Positions 46,661 through 58,778 of a DNA stretch of 64,000 nucleotides are shown here, piece after piece. Both the position numbers and the translations under genes were made by a program. Under the pieces are notes generated by a model. It was not told the origin of the DNA and made no database searches. It saw only the letters and a program-made list of their open reading frames with translations. This DNA comes from Ceratocystis colombiana (taxonomy: Eukaryota; Ascomycota; Sordariomycetes; Microascales; Ceratocystidaceae). The stretch spans positions 186,001 to 250,000 of the forward strand of contig JAOSLS010000008.1 in the NCBI GenBank assembly GCA_026419805.1. Reading direction: 5' to 3'. The number at the start of each line of letters is the position of its first letter. The first letter of the stretch is position 1.

Positions 46661-49600
46661 ATGTGGGGGGTATAGTGGCAGGCGGTCACAGCGGAGGCTT
46701 TCGCAATCGCAATGCCCTTGTCTTTGTCTCTTCTTGAGGCCCTAGGTTATGGCAAAGACAACAAATCTGTTTCTTTTCCCTTTGGGATAGTATAGTGGCA
46801 AGGATCAAAAACAGAGAGCCCGGTGAGGTTATAGGCCATGAGCCAGGCCCGGGCAGGGTACATGGGAAAGGTGGTAACCTTGGTTTTAGATTTTTTTTTT
46901 TTTTTTGGAGAGGAAAGAGGAATGGGCGCGTGCATACAATAGAAAGACAAAAGAGATGGAGTAAAAGGAAGAGGGCTAGACAACCAGGCAGTGAGGAGGG
47001 GAGGGGAGATAAGAGGCAAAAAGAATGAGTGCAAAAAAGAGCGAATAACTCTCTCAAGACAATGCGGACCTCATTCCCCTTTGGGCCACCTCACTATGAA
47101 ATAGAGTGATGAAGAGCAACTGGTCGAAAATGAGAGCGTGTAAGTGTACTTTAGGACAAATACAGAGCAAAGGGTAAAGGTAAAAGAGGGATAGGGCAAG
47201 AATCATCTGACACTTTGATCTGAGGTTATGTAGAGGAAGCCAAGGTTTACACGACATGTCAAGCCCAAAAGCACAACCAGGGCAAGACAGGGCAAAACCA
47301 GGCAAAAAGAGAAATAAGTGGAGGCTGGTTATGGAAAAGATCAGGGGCCTTTGGCTGGGCGGGCGGGGCCCAAGACCGATGGTTTGATGTAACTAGGCTC
47401 GCCTCATACGATGCCACCACACCATCGAAGACCTAAGGCATAGGCTAAATAACAAAACGAAACACTTGTAGGCAGGTTAGGTGTACATTGAACTGAGAAG
47501 GAGGAGCAGATTGGGAAGAGATGTTTTGGCACAAAATTAGACCATGTCTATAACGCCTCCTAGGTCGAAAAAGCAAAATACCGCCCGCCTAAGAAGGCAT
47601 AGTACTATAAAAATAAGAGCAAAAAAGGAGAGACAACAAAAGCAAAGGCGGACGATGGCTGAGAAGGGCACAAGCCACTTAACTTGCCACTTATCTTTCA
47701 GCCAGGCTGTTCTTAGCCTGTTCACCGACTTGCGCTTGCTTTTGTCGAAACTTTTTGTTTCCATGGATAAAGGGAAAAATGATGGACAAGAATTGCTCAC
47801 CAACTAAGGTAATACTTGCAGAGTTGGAGAGAAGGGTATATAGGTAAAACACGCAAATATGGGGAAGGAGAGGAGCACATATCACAGATTGGACCTACCG
47901 CCTCGGTTCAAAATTTCCCTATGCACAGGCACAGATTCAGACTTAGGTCTAGAAGATCTAAGTTTGGTGTTCTCAACCCTTGCTGTCTGCCCCAGATTTT
48001 GGCTTCTGGCCTGGTCCGGCTTCTGGCCCGGGCATGGCTGAATCCCAAAGCCGGGCATGGCAGTAGAGGCAACAGTTGATACTATGACTGTCTATGTTTT
48101 GGTATGTCAAGGTTCAAGATAAACCACGACTTAAGAAACAAAAGCGGGCCGCAATAGTGTCGAAACCGGTATGCAGCGAGGCAAGTTAATAGATGCTTGT
48201 TAGCGATGAACGGTGGATGATTCTGGAAGCAAACTCCCGGTTGTCGTTTCAGTTTTATGGTGCCTAAAAAATCGACTATCGTTTCGTTTCAATAATGAAC
48301 TATCAAGTAATAAGGGAGCCAAGTTAGTATAATTAAAAGCAACACGGTCATCTTGTCTACGACTTGTGGTTGCAAGTCTTGGACATGAGATCTCTGACGC
48401 CCGTGACCCCAATGCTTAATTCCCCAGACTTCATGTAATGTCCAAGAGGTAGTCGTGGTAATAAATAGTGCTGGTGGCAGTCTGGGTACAATGCAGTAGG
48501 TGACAGGCGGAGGACCCCCAATCCTTCCCCTCAGTCCTTGCCCACCCCCCACCCCCCAATATCCTACAACTACAGCTATAGCAAGCATAAGTGTAGTACA
48601 ACAATCAGTGGCCATTTTCCGTTTCTTTCACGCTATTGGGCCAAGTCACGATTGGAACATCGCATTGATGACCGGGGGCGGGGGAGAAGCCAAAACATGC
48701 GAGCGCGGGGAAGACGACAAGATAGGCAAGGAACAAGTAGGGCTTAGTCTAAGCTGGAATGGAGCATAACAGAGCAATAAACGAGAAGTGGGCCACATGA
48801 CAGCGTCATTCCACAAGTCCTTGTGGCCTCACCCTTGAAAGGGAACTGGGCTTCTGGGCGTTGGGATAATATTTCTTACCGTGCTACTGCATTAAGCAAG
48901 CGCAGCAGATCCAAACAGATAAGCTAATCCGTTTCTGTATTGTAGTATGACCAAAGAGATACAAAGCAGTCAAATTAGACCGTAGAATAATAAATGGGGT
49001 GTAAAAAAGATACACTCTGACAGACAGGAAATTGAAATGCAATGGAGTCCTCGTTGCCGTCGTCCAGCGATGGCAAACGTGGTGATGTGTAGTCGGTGAT
49101 GTGTAGTCGATTGGCTGATCTCAGTACAAAGACTTGGATGGATGGTTTGGACTGGAGATGACAAGGCCTCCAAACGAAGATTTATAGGGTCATGAGAATG
49201 AGGATGTGCGTCGTAAAAGGGCAAATCGCACAATGGGCTGATCAAAAGATAATATTGTTATGTATGACGTCGTTAGTTAGAATCCAGTTGCTGGAAATAA
49301 ATGTTGCAGAGAGCAAAAAGCTTGAGTGAAAAATGTAGAAGAGGGGAAAATAAAAGGAGGGCTTTGTAGACAAAGGCAAGAAGTAAAGGAGGGCGGGCTA
49401 AGCGTTTGCACGAAAAAAAAATTAAGCGGCAGAAAAACGGTGATGGAAAGCAATTGCAGAGAAACAAAGAGAAGGGATGATGATCTGGGTGAAGCCGTGT
49501 CATGGGTCCCTTCCAGGTAGTCAGCTCCCTCTATCTTAAGTACTTTCCAGAGACGGTAAAACTTTTCACTGCGCAGCCTTTTGTGGGACTTGAGAGATCG

Positions 49601-50255
49601 TGCATTCTAGGGTTGTGCACAAACCCTGGCTCGGGATTTTCACTGGTGCTGGTCATGACAAGTACATCATCAAAGAGTATTGCAGTTATGACACTTCACA
49701 CTATGTCACAACTTACAATGGCCTGCTTCTTAATTCTCACAACTGTATAATCGCTATGCTTTCTGTTTGAACCATGTAGTTCTATGCAAACAGTCGGGAG
49801 GTGCTAAACGCCGAAATCTAAGTGAAGTGACACGAGAAGAAGTATGCGTCAATGTATCAAACGCTAGGAACCGCATAAAGAGAGACACCATGGCATCAAA
49901 GAAAACGTACCATTTAGGCGAAAGAAAGGGCAAGGCTCACTGGAGTGATAAATAGCGAGAATAAGTAAGACGAATAGCATGCTCAATTGCTGCAAGGAAC
50001 GAGAAAAAACGGGATTGAAAAGGCAATAATTCAAATAAAAGGCTAAGTTGAAGAAGATGCTGCTATACTGGATGAAAGAATGTTTCTAGGGTGTGTAATG
50101 AAACAGACATAAAGCTTCTCTCAGCCCACAGAGCCTCCTCTGTCTTCATCTCACGTGTGCTTCTTCTCAAGGACATTCTTAGGAAAGAAAGGAAAAGACT
50201 AGGAAAAACAATGTACTGAATAAATAACAGTCGTAAGTCATTTTCAACCGCCATC
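46661..50255. other. 3.6-kb gene-poor intergenic region
   Basis: No convincing gene. It contains an 18-T run on the plus strand near 46891-46908, purine-rich stretches and C-rich CCCACCCCCCACCCC near 48540. Open frames are under 110 codons without motifs. It may hold long UTRs: the genes on both sides are minus strand, so the left end is the Gag1-clamp promoter and the right end the Ies2 3' UTR. Confidence 0.45.
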
Positions 50256-51348
50256 TCAAGCAATCTCCTCAATCATCTTGCTTGAAGCAGAAGATGACGG
50301 CTTCATCGTATCCTTAAACGCTTCATTCAGTGGACTCTCCAGCATCTGATTGGGTACAGATACAGTAATTCCTACCTTGGAGCTCACCCATCTGATCATT
50401 CTGGGATCAGGCCGCCTTGCCTCTGCTTCCGCTAGCTCTTCTTCTGCTGTCTTGACCCTCTTGTTTGTCTTTGGTGCCTGCTTTTTCAGCAGTTTATTGA
50501 TCGTTTCCATCTAGGGGATGATCGGCTGTGTTAATGCAAATGTGCAAGTAGATATAGGCGGGCTTTATCCAAGCGTTAGTAGACATACCTTGACCTCCTC
50601 GTTACGCTTGTCGCTTAGATTGCGACGACGTCGGGCCATCTCAGTGCGGCGCATTGATAACTCCTCGGCAGTGAAATGCTTCTTCACTTGCACCTCTGTA
50701 GTCAAATATTAATAAAGACTCGCTTTCAACATCCCATGCTCAGCACACAAACTTACCATCAGATAGTTTCATAAATAGGCCATCTTCATCAGCGAAACGC
50801 GCTCGCTGCCGCTTTGTCATGCGCGACAGATCGTTCGGATCGCCTCTACTCATGTCCATATCATCATCACTGTCGATTTCATCGTCCTCCTCAGCATCAT
50901 TTCCACGTCCCATTACCGTCGCATCAACATCGTCGTCCTCCTCGCCTTCAGCATCCTCATCAACGCTCTCGTAGCCAAAGTTTGTTGAGTCCATGTTTGG
51001 GTCGCTAAGCTCATCATCATCGTCATCATCGTCATCGTCTTGTGTACGAGATGTCGTCTTAAGGATGCCCTTGGGTGCAGGCTTTGGTGCCTTTCTTGAA
51101 GTGGGAACGGGTGTCGACATGTCAATATCGCCGTCAGCATCGGCATCGGCATCAAGATCATCTTCATCTTCACCTTCGGCATCAATGTCATCGTCGTCAT
51201 CTTCAGTAGAGTCGACTACGTAATTCTTTTTGCCGCCGCGATTCCTTTTTCCCTCAATAATGTCACCACCGGCATAGGGGTTAATAGCGCCACGGCCAGC
51301 ACCACGGCGAGATTTCCCAGAGGGCGACGAGGAATATGATTCGACCAT
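50256..51348 (-). CDS. ies2: INO80 chromatin-remodelling complex subunit Ies2
   Basis: Predicted 317 residues, exons 51348-50757, 50695-50589 and 50510-50256. The joins give KLSD-EVQVKKHF and RNEEVK-METINKLLKK. The N-terminus is basic (SPSGKSRRGAGRG), followed by about 120 residues dominated by Asp/Glu (residues about 45-175). The PAPA-1 domain follows: LSRMTKRQRARFADEDGLFM, then HFTAEELSMRRTEMARRRRN and the NKLLKKQAPKTNKR coiled segment. This is the Ies2 arrangement. Ies2 stimulates Ino80 ATPase activity in the nucleus. The C-terminus (RMIRWVSSKVGITVSVP) matches the conserved Ies2 end. Confidence 0.87.
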
Positions 51349-52103
51349 TTCAATAGTGCTTGCCTTAGATGAGAGAACCGCTTATATAGGCGAGGGGTAC
51401 CAGAGCTCGCGTATTTTTCAGGGGCGATACAACCTCAATAGGAGCATCCAATTGAAGATATTCCGGTCTCCAATAGAGCAGATGATAAATCAAACTATGG
51501 GTTAATGTTAGTAAAGGCCTTAATGGTTCCAAGATGAGACTACACTCCATAGAGTACAAAGTACATCTTACAATATAAAGTCGCAATGATGAAAATTTTA
51601 CCAAATAAAAGTATATGACGGCGCTTTCGGCGAGAGGCAGGTCTTTAAGAGGAATTATGAAGGCAAGACCCGATGGCCAATATTGCGATCTTTCTGGTTG
51701 AATTCAACGTTTACTGATTACCCAGCGCGCCTGAAGCTGGCGATTCCAAACAAAGAACAAGGACAGTATTCACGTGACTATCTGAGCGTGGGTAACCCTA
51801 AGAGATGCTTTCCTGCGAATACTTAACGCTTTAGACAATCACTGCAATCTTGAATAATGAGTAAAGTTCTACTAGAAAGCACTCATGATTGGACTGTAAT
51901 TAGTGTTTATTTTTACTCTGTAAAATGCTTAGTCTGAAGTCAACTCAACGAGCCGAGGTTGAAGATCGGATCGGTCCCAGATGAGGTCATAACCTAGTAA
52001 ATACAAACCCTAATCAGCCAAGTCAACAACCTGACCGTGTCCAATGAATAAAACAACAAAGTCTAGCTCTATTTTTCCCTTATTTCCAAGTCAAGCCACT
52101 ACT
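51349..52103. other. divergent promoter, Ies2 and Pex14-like genes
   Basis: 755 bp between head-to-head genes. AT-rich, no gene, no obvious repeat and no SreA-type consensus. Confidence 0.5.
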
Positions 52104-53369
52104 ATGAATCCCCACGACGAGCACAAAGCACCTCAAGCGATCACGCAACCACTAACTGGTACGGATAACGATACTCCTGATGTGGCATCTAATGCGCCTG
52201 TAGTAGAACAGGATGAGACTACCCTTCTGGAGACTGCACGCCGATTCCTTAACAGTGATCTTGTGAAGGACGCGACACAAGAAAGAAAAACAGAATTTCT
52301 TCGCTCCAAGGGTCTCAATGAAGAACAGATAAACTTTTTGCTAGCAGGCGACACAACCATGGGAGTCCTACCTGATAATGTGAGTCGTATGGGTAGCTCT
52401 CGCGCGTGATCTAAGAGAGGTTAGCTAATGTTTATATGCTTGCAGAAGCCATCTGAAGAGCATGCGGCTGAGATCGAGGTTATGGCTGAGTCGAAGGCCG
52501 TACGCCAGCCTGAATCTGAATCCACATCAGATGCTACAATCGACTCGACCGAAGAATACGAACAATCAGTTACCGAAGACACCCAGCCCTCATATACGAT
52601 TCCCGTAGTAACATATTCTGAATTCTTCACTTCGCCCCCACAACGCGAGCCCCTACTCTCTACCAGAACTCTCCTTAACACTTTGTATGCCTTCACAGGC
52701 CTCTCAGTCCTGGTATGCGGCACTAGCAAGTACACTGTGCAGCCTATGATCGCTGCCACCACCGATGCGCGTACCGACCTGCACAAAACCGCGTCGCGGA
52801 ACCTTGATGATCTTGTGCGTCTTCTTGAGAAAAGTGTTTCACACGTGCCTGAAGGCGCGTCATCTACTACTACCGTTGCTCTTGCCGGAGATACTATGAG
52901 CGATGTTGATGACCCTGCCGAACTATTTAGTCGTGACATGGGCACACAGACCAGCACACCTGTAGGTCACAGTCCTGCGACAGCATCAACAGTAGCGGGC
53001 AGCAATAACATGATAGGGCTCGGGCTGGAGTCTGGGTCATCAACAGCATTGGTCTCTCTCGAGCCGGTTATTCAAACACAGCTAAAGAAAATTGCACGTG
53101 TGTCCGATATGTCGGAAGACCTGGCAGAACTGGGTGATCAGGAAACCGGCATCGCGCGCGATTTATGGCAAGAAATGACGGACTTTGAGCAGCGCATTGA
53201 GAACATGCAGTCATCACTGGACGACAACAGCCTGGGCATCCGTGGTCATTATGGATACACTGTTGGTGTAAAGAAGCAAAACGATGAGATGCAGAGTGCG
53301 CGGGACAACATTCGCAAGTTGAAGGGCATATTGTTGAGCTCGAGAAACTTTCCGATGGCGACAAGATGA
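52104..53369 (+). CDS. Pex14-like peroxin (Pex14/Pex17/Pex33 group)
   Basis: Predicted 399 residues, exons 52104-52379 and 52446-53369 (66-bp intron, phase 0). The Pex14 N-terminal domain is at about residues 38-80 (LLETARRFLNSDLVKDATQERKTEFLRSKG, LNEEQINFLL), which binds the PTS receptor Pex5. An acidic linker precedes the segment YTIPVVTYSEFF...LLSTRTLLNTLYAFTGLSVLV, with a weak hydrophobic stretch near residues 180-200. C-terminal coiled coils follow (DLAELGDQETGIARDLWQEMTDFEQRI). It should be part of the peroxisomal docking complex. An in-frame ATG 60 bp upstream (52044) is possible but the 52104 start fits the family better. Whether it is Pex14 itself or the Pex14/17 (Pex33) paralogue is open. 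Confidence 0.78.
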
Positions 53370-53566
53370 GTGTATGGAAAGTAGAGATCTTTGCATGGAC
53401 GGTGTGTTGAATCAGTAGTAGTGACTAGAGGGGTATATTTATATATGTATGTATGCAGAAATGTAAAGAAGGTCTTTATATAACGTAATTAAGATACGTT
53501 AATATTTCCATGTTCCATCAGTTTGGCTAAAGTCTTGCAGGGTCATTTCACCATCACGACCTCTAC

Positions 53567-56500
53567 CTATGTCTCCCCTTTTTTCCTATTAAAAATACCA
53601 AGATTCTTGAAGGCCTGCCCCCAGGACAATACCATGATGTGGCTATAATCCCTTTGTTCATAACGTAGAGACTTATACCAAACTGTCGTTGGCATGAATA
53701 GATATTTGAATACAGAATTCCTCCCATTTTTTTGTACCGCTTCAGTAACGGCATCGTAGAAGTGATTACGATACTCTGTTGAAGTCCCATCGGATTCAAG
53801 TGGTGGTGGAGGGTGCACAACCATGTACTGGGGCCTGTTGGTAGGGGGCATGGAAGGCTCGGGGCCGGTCTTGGTGGCCGTAAATGAATCGGCGATTGAT
53901 GGTGATTGCGCATTCGAGTCCTGGACTTTGATAAAACCTGCTTGCTTCAGCTGGGCGGGAGAGCTTGGAAGAAACTCAATAGGCCGTTCCATAGCATTCT
54001 CGATAGTGAGAAGAGTAGCATCAATAGGCAAGCCGTGATAATGACTGGGCAAGTTGAAGCCTGTGATCCAAACAGACTCAATGTAAGTGCCCTGGCCCTT
54101 TATGGCTGCTTGATCTTTAAGGAATTCAATGAACTGTTGATGAGCATTATCCAAGTCTGAGATAAATAGTTCCTCTGTTTGCCTCTTTGGTAGTAAGTAG
54201 GCGTTGGGGTCCCATATGATAATTTCATGGCCACCATCCTCCGAGTGAGAATGTAGCCAGCGTGATGGGTGTGCTGGGCGATAGATGCCGATCCATGGCT
54301 TATTAGGGGTAAACTTCGAGGTACCCGAGTCCAATTTTGCAGGAGTATAAAACATGCCAGCGTATGCTCTTTTTTTCCAGTTAAATGGGCGCAAAAACTT
54401 AAACCATCCGTTAAATGTGGTAGAGTAGTCGGCCCAAGGATCATCGAATTGATTGCTGGTTTCTATATTGTAGCAGGCAACAGGCTTATGATACAACAGT
54501 AAGAAACTGTCGCGATTTTTATCATGAAGCTTTTCAAGGTACCTATGGATTGTTGCTCCTCGATCATTAGGGAGAAGTCTGCTATTAAAGGCCCTTGGCC
54601 CGGTTGGAGGCCCTGTTGGTGCATCAGTCATCTCTTGATCATCCAAAGACCGGAGAGCAGTGAGGGACGAGGACTCATAAATGGTATTGGGGGTTGATTT
54701 TGACGGGGATTTGAAGTCAACAGGAGGTAGCACAACATGGGTGAAAGACCTGCGATCTGTTTCATGTGTAGCTAAAACAAAAAACTCGCGATGGCGGTCA
54801 ATATTCAAAATGGACCAAGTAGAGAACCAATTGATCAGACTTTGCTCATCATATGGATGTATGAGATCTGGAGCGACAACTACCTTGGAGCCACATAGAT
54901 CGTCTTCAGGATGAATGCCTTCTTCTGTGAGCTCACATAGAAGCTCCCAGGCCCTATATCTATCTTGTCTCACATTATTGGTAATTCCATCTTGAGCGGC
55001 TAGTTCCAGCATTAGATCAGTTACCCCGGCAGGAACAACGATCCGGTAGGCCCAGTCATCAGATGACTTATCCTTAAACCACTGGAGCAGGGGAACGAAG
55101 CGATGAGTCTTGAACAAAATGAAGGTGGGGGTTACGAGAATTGCGGCTCCTCGTTCAAGGATAGGAGTCATTGATAGCTTTGCAGGAGAAGAGCGGATAC
55201 CCGGCTCAGTGGTGGACGGAACCAAGGGAAAGAGTTGGCTGGCGTCACTAAAGGACCAGAAATTGATGGCACTGTTGTTAGTGGCTAGCAACACAAACAT
55301 GGTTGGCATGTGGCGAATGAGAGAAAGGGCGTTGTCGTGGATGACCAAAGTTCCGCACTTTGCCTCTCGTCTGAAGATATCCATGTGTCCTGGTTGTTGA
55401 GACGTTAGGATTCGGCACTTGGGATTACATTCTCTTAGCCAGCTGCAAAAGGCACTCATCATGTCTATCTTGGAAGGGGGGAAGACAAGATAGAAGGAAT
55501 GGAGGGTATGAGGATCTGACGCATTTGTAGGTAGAAGCCTCTGATAGTCAAATGAAAAAAGTCGTTCGTATACAAGTTTGCGTTCATGGAATTTAGGGTC
55601 TGGCACTGGATCGATAGGCAGCATGGGAGGCACGGCTTCTGGTTCTATCTCAAAGATGAAATAGTAAAGGCTAGCGTCGGTGCCAGTAGGCTGTTCTAGA
55701 CCAAAGCTTCCGAGCCTCATTACCTGGCAGTGCGACGGGTATATTACTACGAAATACCGGCCTTGGAACGAAACGGCGCAGAAAGCCCCTATTCGTAGAC
55801 GTTGGGCAACATTTTCTAGAACGTCAGGAGTGGAGGTAGATGTGATGGCCCCTGATGAAAGGTGAGTTTCACTGCGCCATATATATTGAATTTGCTTCTG
55901 GAGAGCTTGAATAGAGCATAGGTGGGAAAACTCAAGGCCGGAAAGGGCGTTGAATGCTTCAAACCATCCAGGGACAAGGGCGGTGTTGACGCCTGAAAAC
56001 AAAGCTTCTATAGGTTGACTAGATGGAAATACTGGGGAGTCGTTTCGAAAAACTACGTGTTTTTTGACGGAAACCACAGATGGAAGCACGGTAGAATGAG
56101 CATGTTCCTTCTGGAGAGTAGACTGGAGCCGGATCGAAGACCTGGGATTAAGAGCCTGGCGATGGCGAGGAATGTTCTGAACAGACTTGGCTGCTTCTCC
56201 TTTGGCATCCACGGCGTGGGTGGATTCGCAGTCCCAAGTCTGTGGATTCCTGTCGAAGCGAACCATCTTTTCAAATGAACCTGACTGGCTAATGAGCACT
56301 ACGTTGTCGTTTGTGTCGACTACTGTGGTCTCGGAGTCAAGTTTGGGGTGGGTTGATCCAATAGAATGACTATCGGCAAGCCCGGTTTCTTGGATTTGCG
56401 AGATCTCGAATAGCTGGATGCTTTCAACAGGTGCTCGATCCCGGCGCTTCTTCATGATAATTTTCCTAGAAGTTTCACGAGATGACTCTGAGGCTGCCGA

Positions 56501-57484
56501 GGTAAGCCGCGTGTCGCCATGTGGGGTGGTAGGTGAAGGCGCATCTGGACTAGTCATAGAGATGCTCGACCGCTTCTTTTGCGGGAGCCTCCCTGAGGTG
56601 AAGATGTTGCCACCCGCCTTGGTGGCATGGTCGGCATTTGCATGCTCTGCTTCCGTGGCTGTTGCTGCTGTCTTGGAAGTCATGGAGGCAGATCTTCTTC
56701 TGGCTAAGGGTTGTGATAACACCTTGGGGAGGAAGGGAGACTTGGGCTTGGGCTTAGACTTGACGATGCCACAGCCGCTAGGTGATTTAGAGGCGATAGC
56801 CTTGGCCGGAGCAGTTTTTTTGGAGGGAGAAGGCAAGGGCCTTGTAATAGAGGTGATGGTTTTTTTGAGGGAAGGGGGCTTATCAGATAAAGTTCTAGGG
56901 GCACTTTTGGGTATAGTTTCAACTATGGTTCTGGGGGTAGCCCTGGCTGTATATCTGGGCGTAACGTTAACTACGGCTTCATGTGCAGATTTTGGAGCAA
57001 AATGTGGCGTAATTTTTGGAGCAGGCTTCAATGTACATGTAGGAGCAGGTTTCTGAATAGATGCACACGACGGTGTATTAGAACTGAAGCAGAAAGCCTT
57101 AGTTTCCGCTGTAGGCTGTGATGGGCCCTTGATCAATTTATCGTTAAGCGAGCGGATTTGTGGGTGACCCTGTTGTTTGGTGGCTAAGAGGGAGCGACTT
57201 TGTGGTTTTTGCACTGCTCCATGCAAGGTAGAGGTTGAGGATAAGGTAGCCGATGATTTCGGAGGTCGAGTAACGATAGCTGTATGACGTTTTGGGCCCG
57301 GCTGCCGTGGGTCTCGGAGAACTTTGGGAAGAGCAAATGATGGGATTACCCTGGGCAGATTTTTTTGGCCCAATGTAATTTGTGTGCCATGGGTGGTGCG
57401 TTTTGCCAATTGAGAAGGAGGTTTGGAAGGAAGCCCATAATTTCCTTCGCGGCTTCCATATTGGGCATTCTTGGTGCTGTACAT
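53567..57484 (-). CDS. large uncharacterised fungal protein
   Basis: Single open frame of 1305 residues from ATG 57484. The frame stays open to an ATG at 57574, which would add a hydrophobic 30-residue stretch, but the MYSTKNAQYG start looks more natural for a soluble protein. Residues 1 to about 440 are basic and disordered, rich in Ser, Thr, Pro, Lys, with repeated APK/TP motifs. About 450-1280 is globular with aromatic-rich segments (YERLFSFDYQRLLP, LVIHDNALSLIRHMPTMFVLL, PSRWLHSHSEDGGHEIIIWD). I recognise no catalytic motif and no membrane helix. A nuclear or chromatin role is only a guess from the basic N-terminus. The gene is 197 bp from the convergent Pex14-like gene. Confidence 0.75.
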   Translation of the reverse strand: MYSTKNAQYGSREGNYGLPSKPPSQLAKRTTHGTQITLGQKNLPRVIPSFALPKVLRDPRQPGPKRHTAIVTRPPKSSATLSSTSTLHGAVQKPQSRSLLATKQQGHPQIRSLNDKLIKGPSQPTAETKAFCFSSNTPSCASIQKPAPTCTLKPAPKITPHFAPKSAHEAVVNVTPRYTARATPRTIVETIPKSAPRTLSDKPPSLKKTITSITRPLPSPSKKTAPAKAIASKSPSGCGIVKSKPKPKSPFLPKVLSQPLARRRSASMTSKTAATATEAEHANADHATKAGGNIFTSGRLPQKKRSSISMTSPDAPSPTTPHGDTRLTSAASESSRETSRKIIMKKRRDRAPVESIQLFEISQIQETGLADSHSIGSTHPKLDSETTVVDTNDNVVLISQSGSFEKMVRFDRNPQTWDCESTHAVDAKGEAAKSVQNIPRHRQALNPRSSIRLQSTLQKEHAHSTVLPSVVSVKKHVVFRNDSPVFPSSQPIEALFSGVNTALVPGWFEAFNALSGLEFSHLCSIQALQKQIQYIWRSETHLSSGAITSTSTPDVLENVAQRLRIGAFCAVSFQGRYFVVIYPSHCQVMRLGSFGLEQPTGTDASLYYFIFEIEPEAVPPMLPIDPVPDPKFHERKLVYERLFSFDYQRLLPTNASDPHTLHSFYLVFPPSKIDMMSAFCSWLRECNPKCRILTSQQPGHMDIFRREAKCGTLVIHDNALSLIRHMPTMFVLLATNNSAINFWSFSDASQLFPLVPSTTEPGIRSSPAKLSMTPILERGAAILVTPTFILFKTHRFVPLLQWFKDKSSDDWAYRIVVPAGVTDLMLELAAQDGITNNVRQDRYRAWELLCELTEEGIHPEDDLCGSKVVVAPDLIHPYDEQSLINWFSTWSILNIDRHREFFVLATHETDRRSFTHVVLPPVDFKSPSKSTPNTIYESSSLTALRSLDDQEMTDAPTGPPTGPRAFNSRLLPNDRGATIHRYLEKLHDKNRDSFLLLYHKPVACYNIETSNQFDDPWADYSTTFNGWFKFLRPFNWKKRAYAGMFYTPAKLDSGTSKFTPNKPWIGIYRPAHPSRWLHSHSEDGGHEIIIWDPNAYLLPKRQTEELFISDLDNAHQQFIEFLKDQAAIKGQGTYIESVWITGFNLPSHYHGLPIDATLLTIENAMERPIEFLPSSPAQLKQAGFIKVQDSNAQSPSIADSFTATKTGPEPSMPPTNRPQYMVVHPPPPLESDGTSTEYRNHFYDAVTEAVQKNGRNSVFKYLFMPTTVWYKSLRYEQRDYSHIMVLSWGQAFKNLGIFNRKKGET

Positions 57485-58778
57485 CGTTAATGACGAGATA
57501 TTAGAGATTAAGATGCACAGAAAAAAAGGCAGTGACGGAGGATGCAGCGCCTTAAAGTACATGTATATATACACACAAAACTACATGATTTAATGATTCT
57601 GATATTCAAAGCAATTGTTCAGTAGCGCCATGGAAATCAGTTTGCCATTTGTCACTAGCAAACGGACGGCGGGGTGGGTCAACAGATTAAATAGGTCTCT
57701 GTTTGTCCTATGTTGTTCATCGCAATTCTGAGCGACGGACATGTAGTGCGAGCATGCGAGCATATTTTCCTATTTGCATTGTCACATACGGGGGAGAGCA
57801 TGGTTGTCTAGCATGTTCGAGCTTCGAGCCCATTGTCGCCTGAGACATAGATGTCAACACCATGGAATGGAGAGCACCGAAGGTATCGAAGGCATGGAGA
57901 GCGTTGATGGCTTGACATCAATGGGTTTACAAGATTGGCTTGCTAGCTCGTGGTAGGCGCCCAGCTTAATGCGTCGCATCAATTCGATTGTTTCGTTTCG
58001 GATCCAATCAGGCTGCCGTCTTGTGCTGTGTATTCCAGCACTTTTAAGTGAAAAGTCAGGATGTTTATCCAATACCGACACACGTGATGCTGCACACACG
58101 TGATTCTGTTGGTGCTATTGTGGTAGACTTGTATAGTGGTTGCGATGGCGGCAGTTTTGAGTATCAATCTAGCAGCTAGTCTACGCTTTTATCAAGCCCA
58201 TCGATTTAGTTTCATTTCCTTTATTATACCTGTCCAGTGTGTTGTTGTTGTTGTTGTTGACAGCTAGTAACCCCTCCATTGATCACCCCTCTTTTTTATC
58301 TTTGGCTTAGGCTTAATCAAGGATTTTCCACACCTCGTAGCGCTGTTCTCTTAGCTCCAGGCCCTGCTGTTTCAATGCTTTAGTGCATCTGGTCACTGTA
58401 ATGCACTAGCTAGGGGTCCACAACAGCTAAACTATGGCAGGCAACAGGCATAGCTTAACTTTCTTCTGCCTTGTGATGGGCCTGTCCTGCTGCTTATCCC
58501 CTTCCCTCCCATTCCTTTGGCTCCCAAAGCTACCAACTGGGCTGGTCTTGGTCTGGCCCACTCCACTCACTCTCACTATCTTGCAATCCGTCCTTCTTGT
58601 CATGTGTCGCCAACAAGAACCAAAACGTATCTGATTCTCTCTACATAATTTTCCATCGTTTTTTTTGCCCCGTTGCATTCTGCGCCGCCGAAACCTTCAC
58701 CATCGCCTTTCATTTATCGCTTGTTTCATTCCATTTCGCACTCATTTCCATTATCCTTCTTCTAAACAATCATTCACC
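57485..58778. other. divergent promoter region
   Basis: About 1.3 kb between the large unknown protein and the Rab gene, head to head. It has a GTT microsatellite at about 58241-58259 and a C/T-rich run before the Rab start. No gene was recognised. Confidence 0.5.

Noticed and set aside
50993..51223. Serine-rich open frame on the plus strand
   Set aside because: Antisense image of the Asp/Glu-rich stretch of Ies2 (GAT/GAC/GAA codons read as serine-type codons).
56880..56890. TTATCAGATAA, SreA-like site
   Set aside because: Inside the coding sequence of the large unknown protein. Treated as background and useful as a control for chance matches.
57485..57574. 30-residue hydrophobic N-terminal extension (possible signal peptide) of the large unknown protein
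   Set aside because: The next ATG leads into a basic, nuclear-type N-terminus, and the extension overlaps a likely AT-rich 5' UTR. Transcript data would be needed to keep it.
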